This document shows positions 56,101 through 64,000 of a stretch of DNA of 64,000 nt, one piece after another. The stretch covers positions 62,001 through 126,000 of the forward strand of contig NZ_WJYA01000004.1 in assembly GCF_009709615.1 (NCBI RefSeq), in the 5' to 3' direction. A program made the translations under genes and the position numbers. This DNA comes from Winogradskyella ouciana. GTDB lineage: Bacteria; Bacteroidota; Bacteroidia; Flavobacteriales; Flavobacteriaceae. The notes under the pieces are model-generated. The model did no database searches and was not told where the DNA came from. It saw only the letters and a program-made list of their open reading frames with translations. The first letter of the stretch is position 1. Each line of letters starts with the position of its first letter.

Positions 56101-58485
56101 ATGTATAAAAGTGTTTTTAAAACCTTGATTTTAATACTGGGTTTATCTACTAGTGTGTATGGTCAGGAATTTTCAACCCTATGGCAAGCGCATTATTCTT
56201 ATAATGACATAGTTGATGTCGTCAGTGGAGATAGTAAGATTTATGCTGCAGCCCAAAATGCTGTTTTTGAATATGATATATTCTCTGAAGACCTGAAAAC
56301 AATTACAACGGTTGATGGTTTGTCTGGGGAACAAATTACTACAATACATTATAGTGAAACTTACCAATATTTACTCATAGGATATGAAACAGGCTTAATA
56401 GAAGTCTATTCAGAAACTGAGGAATCGGTATTGTCTGTAGTTGATATTTTAGAAAAAGAAAATATAACACCTATTAACAAAACTGTAAATCATTTCTACG
56501 AGCACCAAGGTTTGATTTATATTTCTACGGATTATGGAATTTCAGTATATGATTTAGAACGATTAGAGTTTGGGGACACTTATTTCTTAGGAAATGGAGG
56601 CTCGCAAATTAGGGTAAATCAGGTTTCTGTTTTAAATGACGAAATTTTTGCAGCCTGTTCTAACAATAATGGCCTTAAAAAAGCAGATCTAAATAATCCT
56701 AATCTTATAGATTTTTCTCAATGGCAAATTTTAATAGGAGGTAATTTTGTTACAATTAACACACTTGTAGATAAGGCTTATGCAGTTAGGGATAATAGAG
56801 CATTATTTGAAATTGACCAATCAGGTTTCACTCAATTGTTTACATTAGATATACTGCCTAATGATACTGAGGTAAGTAACTCTAATTTAATTATATCAAC
56901 AATGAATACAGTATATGTTTACGATACAAATATTCAGTTGGTAAATACTTTTCAGCCAAACGAAGAGTTTGATACAAGTTTTACGTCTGCAACACAAATA
57001 GATGATTTCATTTATATTGGTTCGCAAGATTTTGGTGTGTTGAGAAGCTCAATTTCAGATAATACATTTTATACGGAAATAAAGCCGAACGGTCCTTTAT
57101 TTAATGAAGTGTTCAGGGTAAATGCAGAAACTGAAACAGTTTGGGCAACTTTTGGGGACTATACCGAATCGTTAGATCCTTCTCCGGTCAGGAGAAGAGG
57201 GTTCAATTATTACAGGGATGAATTATGGGAAGATATCCCTTTTGATAGTGTATTTGGAGCGAAGAATCTTTCTGAGATAGCAATAAATCCCTTTAATCCA
57301 AATCAAGGCTTTATAAGTTCTTTTCAAGACGGTATTTTGGAGGTTAATGATTTTATGCCTACAATACTATATAATGAAGATAACAGCGGGTTAGAATCCC
57401 TGATACTTCCAAATGCTCCAAATTTTAAAAGCATTAGAGTATCGGCATCTATTTTTGATAGAAACGGAGTTTTATGGTCGCTCACTGCTCGTGCTCCAAA
57501 CCCCTTAAAATCCTATGACCCAAATACAGGGAGCTGGCAAGGTTATGATTTTTCTGCAATTATAGAAAATGCTTTGTTAGATGAATTTGGCTTTTTTGAT
57601 ATAGCCATAGATAATAATGGCACAAAATGGATAGGCGGATACTCTAATGGTTTATATGCTTATAATGAAAATATAGGTACAGACCCATTAAGAAATATTG
57701 TATCCGAAGAACAGAACCTCCCTTTTCCTAGGGTGACGTCATTAGAAATAGACAATAGAAACCAACTTTGGGTAGGTACATTTTCGGGATTAAGAGTTTT
57801 GTTCAATACCTCAGGATTTTATGATGATCCAAATCCAACCTTAAGCTCTATAATAATTTTAGAAGATGGTATCCCAAAAGAATTACTAGAAGGACAGTCC
57901 ATAACTGATATTGAAGCTGATGGCTCTAACAATAAATGGGTTGGCACCGTAGATTCAGGTGTTTTTTATTTTTCACCTGATGGGCAAAATACCATTTACC
58001 ATTTTACAAAAGATAATTCTCCATTGCCTTCAGACCGTATTAATGATATCTCCATAGACCCAAATAATGGAATAGTCTATATAGCAACTACCAAGGGCAT
58101 GCTGTCCTTTAGAGCAGGTGGCTCAAAACCAGAAGAGACCTTGGAAAATGCATTTGTTTATCCAAATCCGGTAAGACCAGAATACAATATATTGGGATTT
58201 AATGATTTAAATGATGTAAACAAGGGTATAAAGGTCAGCGGACTTACCGAAAGTGTAAATATTAAAATCACAGATATAGAAGGTAATTTAGTTGCCGAGG
58301 CACAGTCCAATATCAACTTAAGATCTTCTAGTGCCAACTATAACTTTGCTATAGATGGTGGTACTGCGATATGGAATGGTAAAAACCTTGCTAATGCTGT
58401 AGTAAGAAGTGGTGTTTATTTGGTAATGATTTCAGATTTAGACTCCTTTGAAACCAAAGTTCTCAAAGTTCTTATAGTTAGATAA
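56101..58485 (+). CDS. porZ: PorZ-like T9SS component, beta-propeller protein
   Basis: The protein has a signal peptide (TSVYGQ), and repeated beta-propeller blades through most of its length: FSTLWQAHYSYNDIVDVV, KIYAAAQNAVFEYD, the two-component regulator propeller repeats GTKWIGGYSNGLYAY, NNKWVGTVDSGVFYF and GIVYIATTKGML. A C-terminal T9SS-like domain with YPNPVRPEYNILGF and SGVYLVMISD closes it. PorZ sits on the surface and delivers anionic LPS to the sortase that attaches cargo. The ATG at 56101 is used; the frame extends to 56047 but that part is not signal-like. Located next to recO, as in relatives. Confidence 0.85.
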   Translation: MYKSVFKTLILILGLSTSVYGQEFSTLWQAHYSYNDIVDVVSGDSKIYAAAQNAVFEYDIFSEDLKTITTVDGLSGEQITTIHYSETYQYLLIGYETGLIEVYSETEESVLSVVDILEKENITPINKTVNHFYEHQGLIYISTDYGISVYDLERLEFGDTYFLGNGGSQIRVNQVSVLNDEIFAACSNNNGLKKADLNNPNLIDFSQWQILIGGNFVTINTLVDKAYAVRDNRALFEIDQSGFTQLFTLDILPNDTEVSNSNLIISTMNTVYVYDTNIQLVNTFQPNEEFDTSFTSATQIDDFIYIGSQDFGVLRSSISDNTFYTEIKPNGPLFNEVFRVNAETETVWATFGDYTESLDPSPVRRRGFNYYRDELWEDIPFDSVFGAKNLSEIAINPFNPNQGFISSFQDGILEVNDFMPTILYNEDNSGLESLILPNAPNFKSIRVSASIFDRNGVLWSLTARAPNPLKSYDPNTGSWQGYDFSAIIENALLDEFGFFDIAIDNNGTKWIGGYSNGLYAYNENIGTDPLRNIVSEEQNLPFPRVTSLEIDNRNQLWVGTFSGLRVLFNTSGFYDDPNPTLSSIIILEDGIPKELLEGQSITDIEADGSNNKWVGTVDSGVFYFSPDGQNTIYHFTKDNSPLPSDRINDISIDPNNGIVYIATTKGMLSFRAGGSKPEETLENAFVYPNPVRPEYNILGFNDLNDVNKGIKVSGLTESVNIKITDIEGNLVAEAQSNINLRSSSANYNFAIDGGTAIWNGKNLANAVVRSGVYLVMISDLDSFETKVLKVLIVR

Positions 58486-58487
58486 CC

Positions 58488-59207
58488 ATGCTTGCAAAAA
58501 ACAATAGCATTGTACTTTCAAAATTAAAATACAAAGACTACGACCTTATCGTTAAATGCTATACCCAACAACGCGGAATAGTAACTTACATATTAAGAGG
58601 GATTTTAAAATCTAAAAAAGGCCAAGCAAAGACCGTTTATTTTCAAGCATTATCTCAGTTACAGATAGAAGAAAACTTTAAGCCAAATCAATCGCTTCAC
58701 GCCATTAAAGAAGTTAAGTTGGGCTATATTTATAAAAGCCTTCACACTAACATTTATAAAAGCGCTATAGTTTTATTTTTATCCGAAATTCTTTCTAATG
58801 TATTAAGGGAAGAAGAAAGGAATGAGGCACTCTATGACTATTTAGAAACTGCGTTGCAATATCTAGATAATGAAGAGCAGTATGCCAATTTCCATCTTTT
58901 ATTTTTATTAAAGCTAACACGCTATTTAGGATTTCAGCCTGAAAATCTAAATAAAAATCACGCTTATTTTAATCTGCAGTCTGGAACATTTGAAACTTTC
59001 GATGATGGAATTTACTCCATTTCTGGGAAAAATTTAACACTGTTAAAACAGTTGTTGGGCATAAATTTTGATGCGTTACATACTATCAAAATTAGTGCAA
59101 AACAAAGACAAGAGTTTTTAAATATGTTATTGCATTATTTTGAATTACATTTGGACGGTTTTAAAAAACCTAAATCATTACAGGTGCTTAATGAGGTATT
59201 TCATTAA
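58488..59207 (+). CDS. recO: DNA repair protein RecO
   Basis: The 239-residue protein has an N-terminal OB fold (NNSIVLSKLKYKDYDLIVKCYTQQRG, TYILRGILKSKKGQAK) and a helical C-terminal domain. It loads RecA through RecF/RecR. It starts 2 bases after porZ, co-transcribed, and a TonB receptor gene follows 23 bases later. The zinc-Cys cluster of some RecO proteins is absent. Confidence 0.93.
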   Translation: MLAKNNSIVLSKLKYKDYDLIVKCYTQQRGIVTYILRGILKSKKGQAKTVYFQALSQLQIEENFKPNQSLHAIKEVKLGYIYKSLHTNIYKSAIVLFLSEILSNVLREEERNEALYDYLETALQYLDNEEQYANFHLLFLLKLTRYLGFQPENLNKNHAYFNLQSGTFETFDDGIYSISGKNLTLLKQLLGINFDALHTIKISAKQRQEFLNMLLHYFELHLDGFKKPKSLQVLNEVFH

Positions 59208-59230
59208 GCAATTTTTACGAAAAGATTTTA

Positions 59231-61666
59231 ATGAAGATGCGCATAAAAGTAAAATGCAATACCATACTTAGTGTTATTTTATTTCTTTTTTTACAAGTAT
59301 CGTTTTCCCAAACAATTACTGTTTTAGAAGAAGGTAGTAACGAGCCTATTCCTGGAGTTGCCTTATACAATTTAAAGAAAACAAAATATGTGGTTACAGA
59401 CATTGACGGTAAGGCCAAATTAGATAGTTTCAACGCGCGAGAAATCATTTATTTTCAAAATCTATTATACGAGAAACTTCAGTTAAGAAAGATTGAGATT
59501 TCAGACAATAACAACATCATTTATTTAACTCCCAAAGTTGAAAGCTTAAACCAGATTGTGATTTCGGTCTCTAAGTTTGAACAAAGTAAACGAGACATTC
59601 CACAATCCATAGTAAGTATAAGTGCAAAGGAAATAGCCTTGGCAAACCCACAGACCAGTGCAGATTTGTTAGAAAACACTGGAAATGTTTATGTTCAAAA
59701 GAGTCAAATGGGTGGTGGGAGCCCTATGATACGAGGTTTTTCTACTAATAGATTACTTATTACAGTAGATGGTGTTAGAATGAATAACGCCATATTTAGA
59801 GGTGGTAATCTTCAGAATGTAATTTCCATAGATCCATTATCCATTCAGAATACCGAAGTAACATTGGGAGCTGGTTCCGTGGTTTATGGTAGTGACGCTA
59901 TAGGAGGCGTCATGAGTTTTTACACAAAAAAGCCTCAGTTGTCATACAAAGATGAACTGTTGGTAAGCGGAAGTGCCTTAGCGAGATATGCTAGTGCCAA
60001 TTTTGAAAAAACCGGACATTTTGATTTAAATCTCGGGTATAAAAAATGGGCATTTTTAACCAATGTAAGTTACACGGATTATGATGATTTAAGAATGGGA
60101 AGCAATGGCCCGACAGATTATTTAAGACCAGAGTATATCATTCGGCAAAATGGTGAAGATGTTATCGTTCCTAATGATAATCCTAAGGTTCAAAAACCAA
60201 CAGCGTATAGTCAGATTAACTTAATGCAAAGAGCGCGCTACGAACCATCCGATAATCTTAAGTTCGATTTAGGATTGTATTACACCACCACATCAGATTA
60301 TCCAAGATACGACAGATTGATACGACCACGAGGGGAATCGTTACGTTCTTCCGAATGGGAATATGGGCCACAGCGATGGTTTATGAGTAATTTTCAGGTG
60401 ACCAAAACCAGTAGTAGCTCCAACTTGTATGATAAGATACAGGCTACGGCAGCATATCAAAATTTTAAGGAGAGTAGAAAGGATAGGGATTTTCAATCCT
60501 ATATAAGACAAGTAAGAGAGGAAAATGTGGATGCACTTTCCTTTAATTTAGATTTAGAAAAAAAGGTAAGCCCTAAGACCACCATTTTTTATGGACTCGA
60601 GTATTTACACAATCGAATTGGCTCTAGTGCGCAAGAGGAGAATATTGATACCAATATGAGTTCTCCCAATGTAACCCGTTATCCAGATGGTGCTACTTGG
60701 CAATCTCTTGCAGGTTATGCGAGTTTAAAATACAAACCTAACTCTAAATTTGTGTTTCAATCTGGGTTAAGATATAATCAGGTATTAGCAAGTGCCGATT
60801 TTACCGAGAACAACGCTTTTTTAAACCTTCCGTTTGATGATGCTGAGGTCAATACAGGTGCACTGACAGGTACAGCTGGTATTACATGGTTACCTAGTGA
60901 TATGATACAATGGAAGCTAAATGCCTCAACCGCCTTTAGAGCGCCAAACATAGACGATATAGGAAAAGTTTTTGATTCTGAACCCGGTTCAGTCGTAGTG
61001 CCTAATAGAGACCTAAAAGCAGAGTATGCCTATGGAGGAGAATTGGGACTGAAACTGAATTTTGATAAAAAAGTCATTATAGACTTAGCCACATATTACA
61101 CGTTTTTGGATAATGCTTTAATCCGAAGGGATTTTGAGCTCAATGGAGAAACAGAAATTATGTACGATGGTGAACTGAGCACTGTGCAAGCCATACAGAA
61201 TGCATCTAAGGCATGGATTTATGGGTTTGAAGCAGGAGTAGAGGTTAACTTTTCTGGTCGCTTAAAGATGCGTTCACAGTATAATGTTATAGGAGGAACC
61301 GAAGATAATGACGGAGTGGAAGTGCCAGTAAGACACGTAGCCCCCAATTTTGGCAGAACCCATTTTATTTGGAAAAACGATAAGCTACTTTTTGATGCCT
61401 TTTTGGTTTATAATAACGAGCTATCATTTAATCAATTAGCGCCTTCAGAAATATCTAAAGATTATTTATATGCTAAAGATTCAGACGGAAATCCATATGC
61501 ACCGTCTTGGCACACCTTAAACTTTAGAACACAGTACACTTATAATGAAAAATTAAGCCTTACAGCAAGTTTAGAAAACATCACAGATCAACGCTATAGA
61601 ACTTATTCTTCTGGTATAGCTGCAGCTGGTAGAAATTTGATTTTGGCTTTAAAATACAGCTTCTAA
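59231..61666 (+). CDS. TonB-dependent receptor, haem/hemoglobin-type
   Basis: The 811-residue receptor has a signal peptide (LFLQVSFSQ), a CarboxypepD_reg-like beta domain (EEGSNEPIPGVALYN, VVTDIDGKAKL), a plug (SADLLENTGNVYVQKSQMGG, SPMIRGFSTNRLLITVDGVRMNN) and a barrel ending ALKYSF. The plug and the late YRTYSSGIAAAGRN segment are those of hemin and hemoglobin receptors of the HmuR type. It likely takes up haem iron. Fe control is expected, but no clear operator is visible because the gene is preceded by recO. Confidence 0.9.
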   Translation: MKMRIKVKCNTILSVILFLFLQVSFSQTITVLEEGSNEPIPGVALYNLKKTKYVVTDIDGKAKLDSFNAREIIYFQNLLYEKLQLRKIEISDNNNIIYLTPKVESLNQIVISVSKFEQSKRDIPQSIVSISAKEIALANPQTSADLLENTGNVYVQKSQMGGGSPMIRGFSTNRLLITVDGVRMNNAIFRGGNLQNVISIDPLSIQNTEVTLGAGSVVYGSDAIGGVMSFYTKKPQLSYKDELLVSGSALARYASANFEKTGHFDLNLGYKKWAFLTNVSYTDYDDLRMGSNGPTDYLRPEYIIRQNGEDVIVPNDNPKVQKPTAYSQINLMQRARYEPSDNLKFDLGLYYTTTSDYPRYDRLIRPRGESLRSSEWEYGPQRWFMSNFQVTKTSSSSNLYDKIQATAAYQNFKESRKDRDFQSYIRQVREENVDALSFNLDLEKKVSPKTTIFYGLEYLHNRIGSSAQEENIDTNMSSPNVTRYPDGATWQSLAGYASLKYKPNSKFVFQSGLRYNQVLASADFTENNAFLNLPFDDAEVNTGALTGTAGITWLPSDMIQWKLNASTAFRAPNIDDIGKVFDSEPGSVVVPNRDLKAEYAYGGELGLKLNFDKKVIIDLATYYTFLDNALIRRDFELNGETEIMYDGELSTVQAIQNASKAWIYGFEAGVEVNFSGRLKMRSQYNVIGGTEDNDGVEVPVRHVAPNFGRTHFIWKNDKLLFDAFLVYNNELSFNQLAPSEISKDYLYAKDSDGNPYAPSWHTLNFRTQYTYNEKLSLTASLENITDQRYRTYSSGIAAAGRNLILALKYSF

Positions 61667-61670
61667 TTCA

Positions 61671-61697
61671 AAAAAAAGCCTCAACTAAGAGGCTTTT
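61671..61697. terminator. Bidirectional intrinsic terminator
   Basis: AAAAGCCTC/GAGGCTTTT with a 6-base loop, between the receptor and the convergent T9SS gene. Confidence 0.85.
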
Positions 61698-61717
61698 GAA
61701 TTGTATGTTTATTTAAT

Positions 61718-64000
61718 CTATTTGCGTTTTATGGCTTTTTTGCTAATAACTTGTCCATTGGATAAAGTCACTTTTGCTATATAAGCTGCATTGCTGAGTC
61801 TAGATAAATCATAAACTTCAACAGAACTGTTTCCTTTTAGATTATAGACCTGTCTTCCTAAAACATCTAATATTTCAATATTGGCAATAGTCAGGTTTTT
61901 ACCAATACTAAATCTTACATCACCATTAGATTGCTCAACAATGGATAGGTCGTTATCATCTAATTGATTGTCGTCAATGGATAGTGCATCGGCTCTAAAT
62001 ACAATCTCAAAACGCTCGTTGAATTCCCCTTTCTCTGAAGTGAAACTATAATCAGAATCTTTAAGGTTATGAATTGAATTTAAGAGATGGTCAATGACAT
62101 AAATATCATTTTCGTGCATAAAGGCACCCTCAGATTGACGAATAGAAATCGTATAGATCGTAGGTTCATCAATAACAGTACTAAAACCTACAGGAATCAC
62201 TTCGTCCGTAGTTAAGCTAATAGGGTCTTTACCTTGTATGGCAAATTTCTTATCAGTAGAATCGCTAATCAGAGAATAGATACCAGAGTAAAGCTCAGAA
62301 GACAGATTTTTATGTGCATCATAATAAGCACCATCATAATTATCTGTTGCGCCATCAACATAAGCCACTAAGATTTGGTTAAACACACCATTGTCTGAAG
62401 TTAGGTCTAACCAAAGCTTATTAGGTTGATCTACGATAGAGTTTCTAAAGAACTGATTATTGTTTCCTATAACACGCATGCTATTATTAAAAATAACATC
62501 TGTTGTTCTTATATTTCCACTGTGTATAGTAGATGTAGCACCATCGTCCATAGAGATAAAGAATCCTTGTCCAGAAGGGATATATCGATTTGGTGTAATA
62601 CCATCACCACCAGCCGTTTGTCCAGAACCGTTTATTATTGCATAATCACTCTGCGAATAGTTTAAATTCTCGTTACCATTGGTATTTGCATCTGCAACCG
62701 TATTATGTGACCAGAAAAAGATGGCACCATTAGTAGCACCGACTGTCTGATCAATACTAGCATTTGCTGCTAAGAATAAATCTGCATCTACAGCCGAAGG
62801 ATATGGGTTACCAATAAAATTCCAATTATTATCATTTAATTCTGCATCATTTCTGTAAATAGGTATATTGTAAACTCCATTATTAAAAGGACCTTCAAAC
62901 ACATAAATGTATTGGCCTGGATTTATAAAAATTGCTGGGTTATGGGTGGCCGCATACCCAACGCCTGGTGTCATTACTGTCGCTCCAGTAACGTTTTGCC
63001 AGTCGTCCGCATTATCATCGATATCATCTTGTCCCGGAGTAGTAGAATCATTGTTATTATTAGTCTCTTGAGTAGAATCTCTAAAGTTCTCACCACTAAA
63101 TAAATATATTCTATTAGGATCAGCTTCTAACAAACCATCACTGATAACCTCCCCAACTACAGGTGGGCTCCAATAGGTGTATTCTCGGTAGCTAGCAAGA
63201 GGCGCTGTTTCTTTTTCTACGGAAATTTTACTCTTATCTGTTAAGACATCTCCATCAACTACAGCGGTATCATTAACCTGTACAAAAGAGCCATCTGTCA
63301 TAACAACAATATTACCATTTACCGTTAAATCATTTTCCACCAATACATAGGTATTATTAGCAATGGTTAATTCATTATCTGTGTTCACTATACACTCACA
63401 AGCTTCAAAGCTTGTTTCACCATTTGTCCCAACACTAGTATCATAGTCATCATCTATTAAAACTATTTTGTTCAGTGCAGGAGCTGAAGACCAAGACCCA
63501 TTCCAAGTTGCAGTTATGATATTTAGCTTTACGGCATTGCTTGCCTGGTAGCAAGTTGACGTATTTTCCCTAACCTGGCAATAGAACTGATAATCACCGT
63601 AGCCTAATGGATTTACGATATCCAAGGTAGCAGTTGTAACATTATCAAAATCTGCATTATCTGGTACTAACATAAAAGTTGAAGTGTTAGGCACCAAGTA
63701 ATACCATTGGTAGGCTAATGGTAATCCGCCAGACACGCCTTCAGTTCCTGTTACTGAAAGTGAAATTGCACTTGTACAATTAAAGGTTGGTGCGGTTAAA
63801 ACCGAAACAGTAGGTGGTACACCAAGCGAAAAGTCATATAAACCAAAATCGCTATAGTCTGAATCTCCACAAGAGGTCCAATCAATTTCATCCCATTCCG
63901 TAATATCAAATGTTGTAGAAGGTAAATTAGCAGCCGTATTTTGACGTCTGTAATTAACACCATCATCGCCAATACCTAAACCATTTGCCCAAGTATCACT
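61718..64000 (-). CDS. Very large secreted protein with T9SS type A sorting domain, C-terminal part (5' end outside window)
   Basis: The frame is open for 761 codons from the window edge to the stop at 61718, so the N-terminus is missing. The visible part starts in a lamin-tail-like segment (NGLGIGDDGVNYRRQNTAAN, YSDFGLYDFSLG), then an Ig-like domain with CTSAISLSVTG and GYGDYQFYCQVREN, and a long beta-rich domain (NNYSLIYSQSDYAIING-like). A T9SS type A sorting domain ends it (VRFSIGKNLTIANIEILDVL, YIAKVTLSNGQVISKKAIKRK). It is secreted by T9SS; adhesion or nutrient capture is a guess. Confidence 0.85.
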   Translation of the reverse strand, partial: SDTWANGLGIGDDGVNYRRQNTAANLPSTTFDITEWDEIDWTSCGDSDYSDFGLYDFSLGVPPTVSVLTAPTFNCTSAISLSVTGTEGVSGGLPLAYQWYYLVPNTSTFMLVPDNADFDNVTTATLDIVNPLGYGDYQFYCQVRENTSTCYQASNAVKLNIITATWNGSWSSAPALNKIVLIDDDYDTSVGTNGETSFEACECIVNTDNELTIANNTYVLVENDLTVNGNIVVMTDGSFVQVNDTAVVDGDVLTDKSKISVEKETAPLASYREYTYWSPPVVGEVISDGLLEADPNRIYLFSGENFRDSTQETNNNNDSTTPGQDDIDDNADDWQNVTGATVMTPGVGYAATHNPAIFINPGQYIYVFEGPFNNGVYNIPIYRNDAELNDNNWNFIGNPYPSAVDADLFLAANASIDQTVGATNGAIFFWSHNTVADANTNGNENLNYSQSDYAIINGSGQTAGGDGITPNRYIPSGQGFFISMDDGATSTIHSGNIRTTDVIFNNSMRVIGNNNQFFRNSIVDQPNKLWLDLTSDNGVFNQILVAYVDGATDNYDGAYYDAHKNLSSELYSGIYSLISDSTDKKFAIQGKDPISLTTDEVIPVGFSTVIDEPTIYTISIRQSEGAFMHENDIYVIDHLLNSIHNLKDSDYSFTSEKGEFNERFEIVFRADALSIDDNQLDDNDLSIVEQSNGDVRFSIGKNLTIANIEILDVLGRQVYNLKGNSSVEVYDLSRLSNAAYIAKVTLSNGQVISKKAIKRK

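Overview
The window comes from a low-GC chromosome of a Bacteroidota bacterium, almost certainly a member of the Flavobacteriaceae. The evidence is direct: several proteins end in type IX secretion (T9SS) sorting domains, a PorZ-like T9SS protein sits beside recO, TonB-dependent receptors occur with a FecI/FecR pair, there is an SDR-type threonine dehydrogenase, and promoters match the Bacteroidetes form TTG-N19-TAnnTTTG. Most of the 64 kb is core-type chromosome.

Layout. 1-5.2 kb is a metal-homeostasis block: a Mn/Zn ABC binding lipoprotein (cut by the window edge), an outer-membrane barrel protein and a DtxR/MntR regulator in one leftward operon, then feoA-feoB and a tiny FeoB-associated Cys protein. 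5.2-16.9 kb carries an SCO1-like protein, the site-2 protease RseP, tRNA-Asn, a CHASE-type hybrid histidine kinase, threonine dehydrogenase, an M13 peptidase and small housekeeping genes. 16.9-20 kb is the most plastic part: a spermidine-synthase-like protein abuts a frameshifted, truncated serine-hydrolase pseudogene, then pdxH, then two accessory genes (a hypothetical and a GIY-YIG protein) separated by related inverted-repeat elements that look like cassette boundaries. 20-25.7 kb has ssb, a secreted T9SS metalloprotease, ferritin, an unusual 0.9-kb stretch of small or structured transcripts, and a TPR-rtcB operon with a strong hairpin before rtcB. 25.7-28.7 kb is a leftward five-gene envelope/redox operon (OB-fold protein, T9SS lamin-tail-like protein, DUF5777-like barrel, c-haem lipoprotein, YceI). 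28.7-33.8 kb is a FecI-FecR-TonB receptor set facing a lipoprotein with a duplicated domain.

33.8-64 kb holds an HDAC-family deacetylase, OmpA and lipocalin lipoproteins, two tandem paralogous MG2/TonB-plug proteins, metG, an LD-carboxypeptidase, yraN, the yicC-gmk-nadD operon, a thioesterase, an ArsC-like/EamA/GNAT operon, a Na+/H+ antiporter, cystathionine gamma-synthase, NADP-glutamate dehydrogenase, porZ-recO-TonB haem-type receptor, and the C-terminal 761 codons of a very large T9SS protein that leaves the window.

Recurring themes are iron/manganese handling (MntR, Feo, ferritin, haem-type receptor), envelope biogenesis and T9SS. I see no prophage, insertion sequence, CRISPR array or integrase. 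The best candidates for undescribed biology are the structured-RNA region upstream of rtcB, the redox operon, and the repeat-bounded cassettes. All functions are read from sequence by eye; no database search was run.
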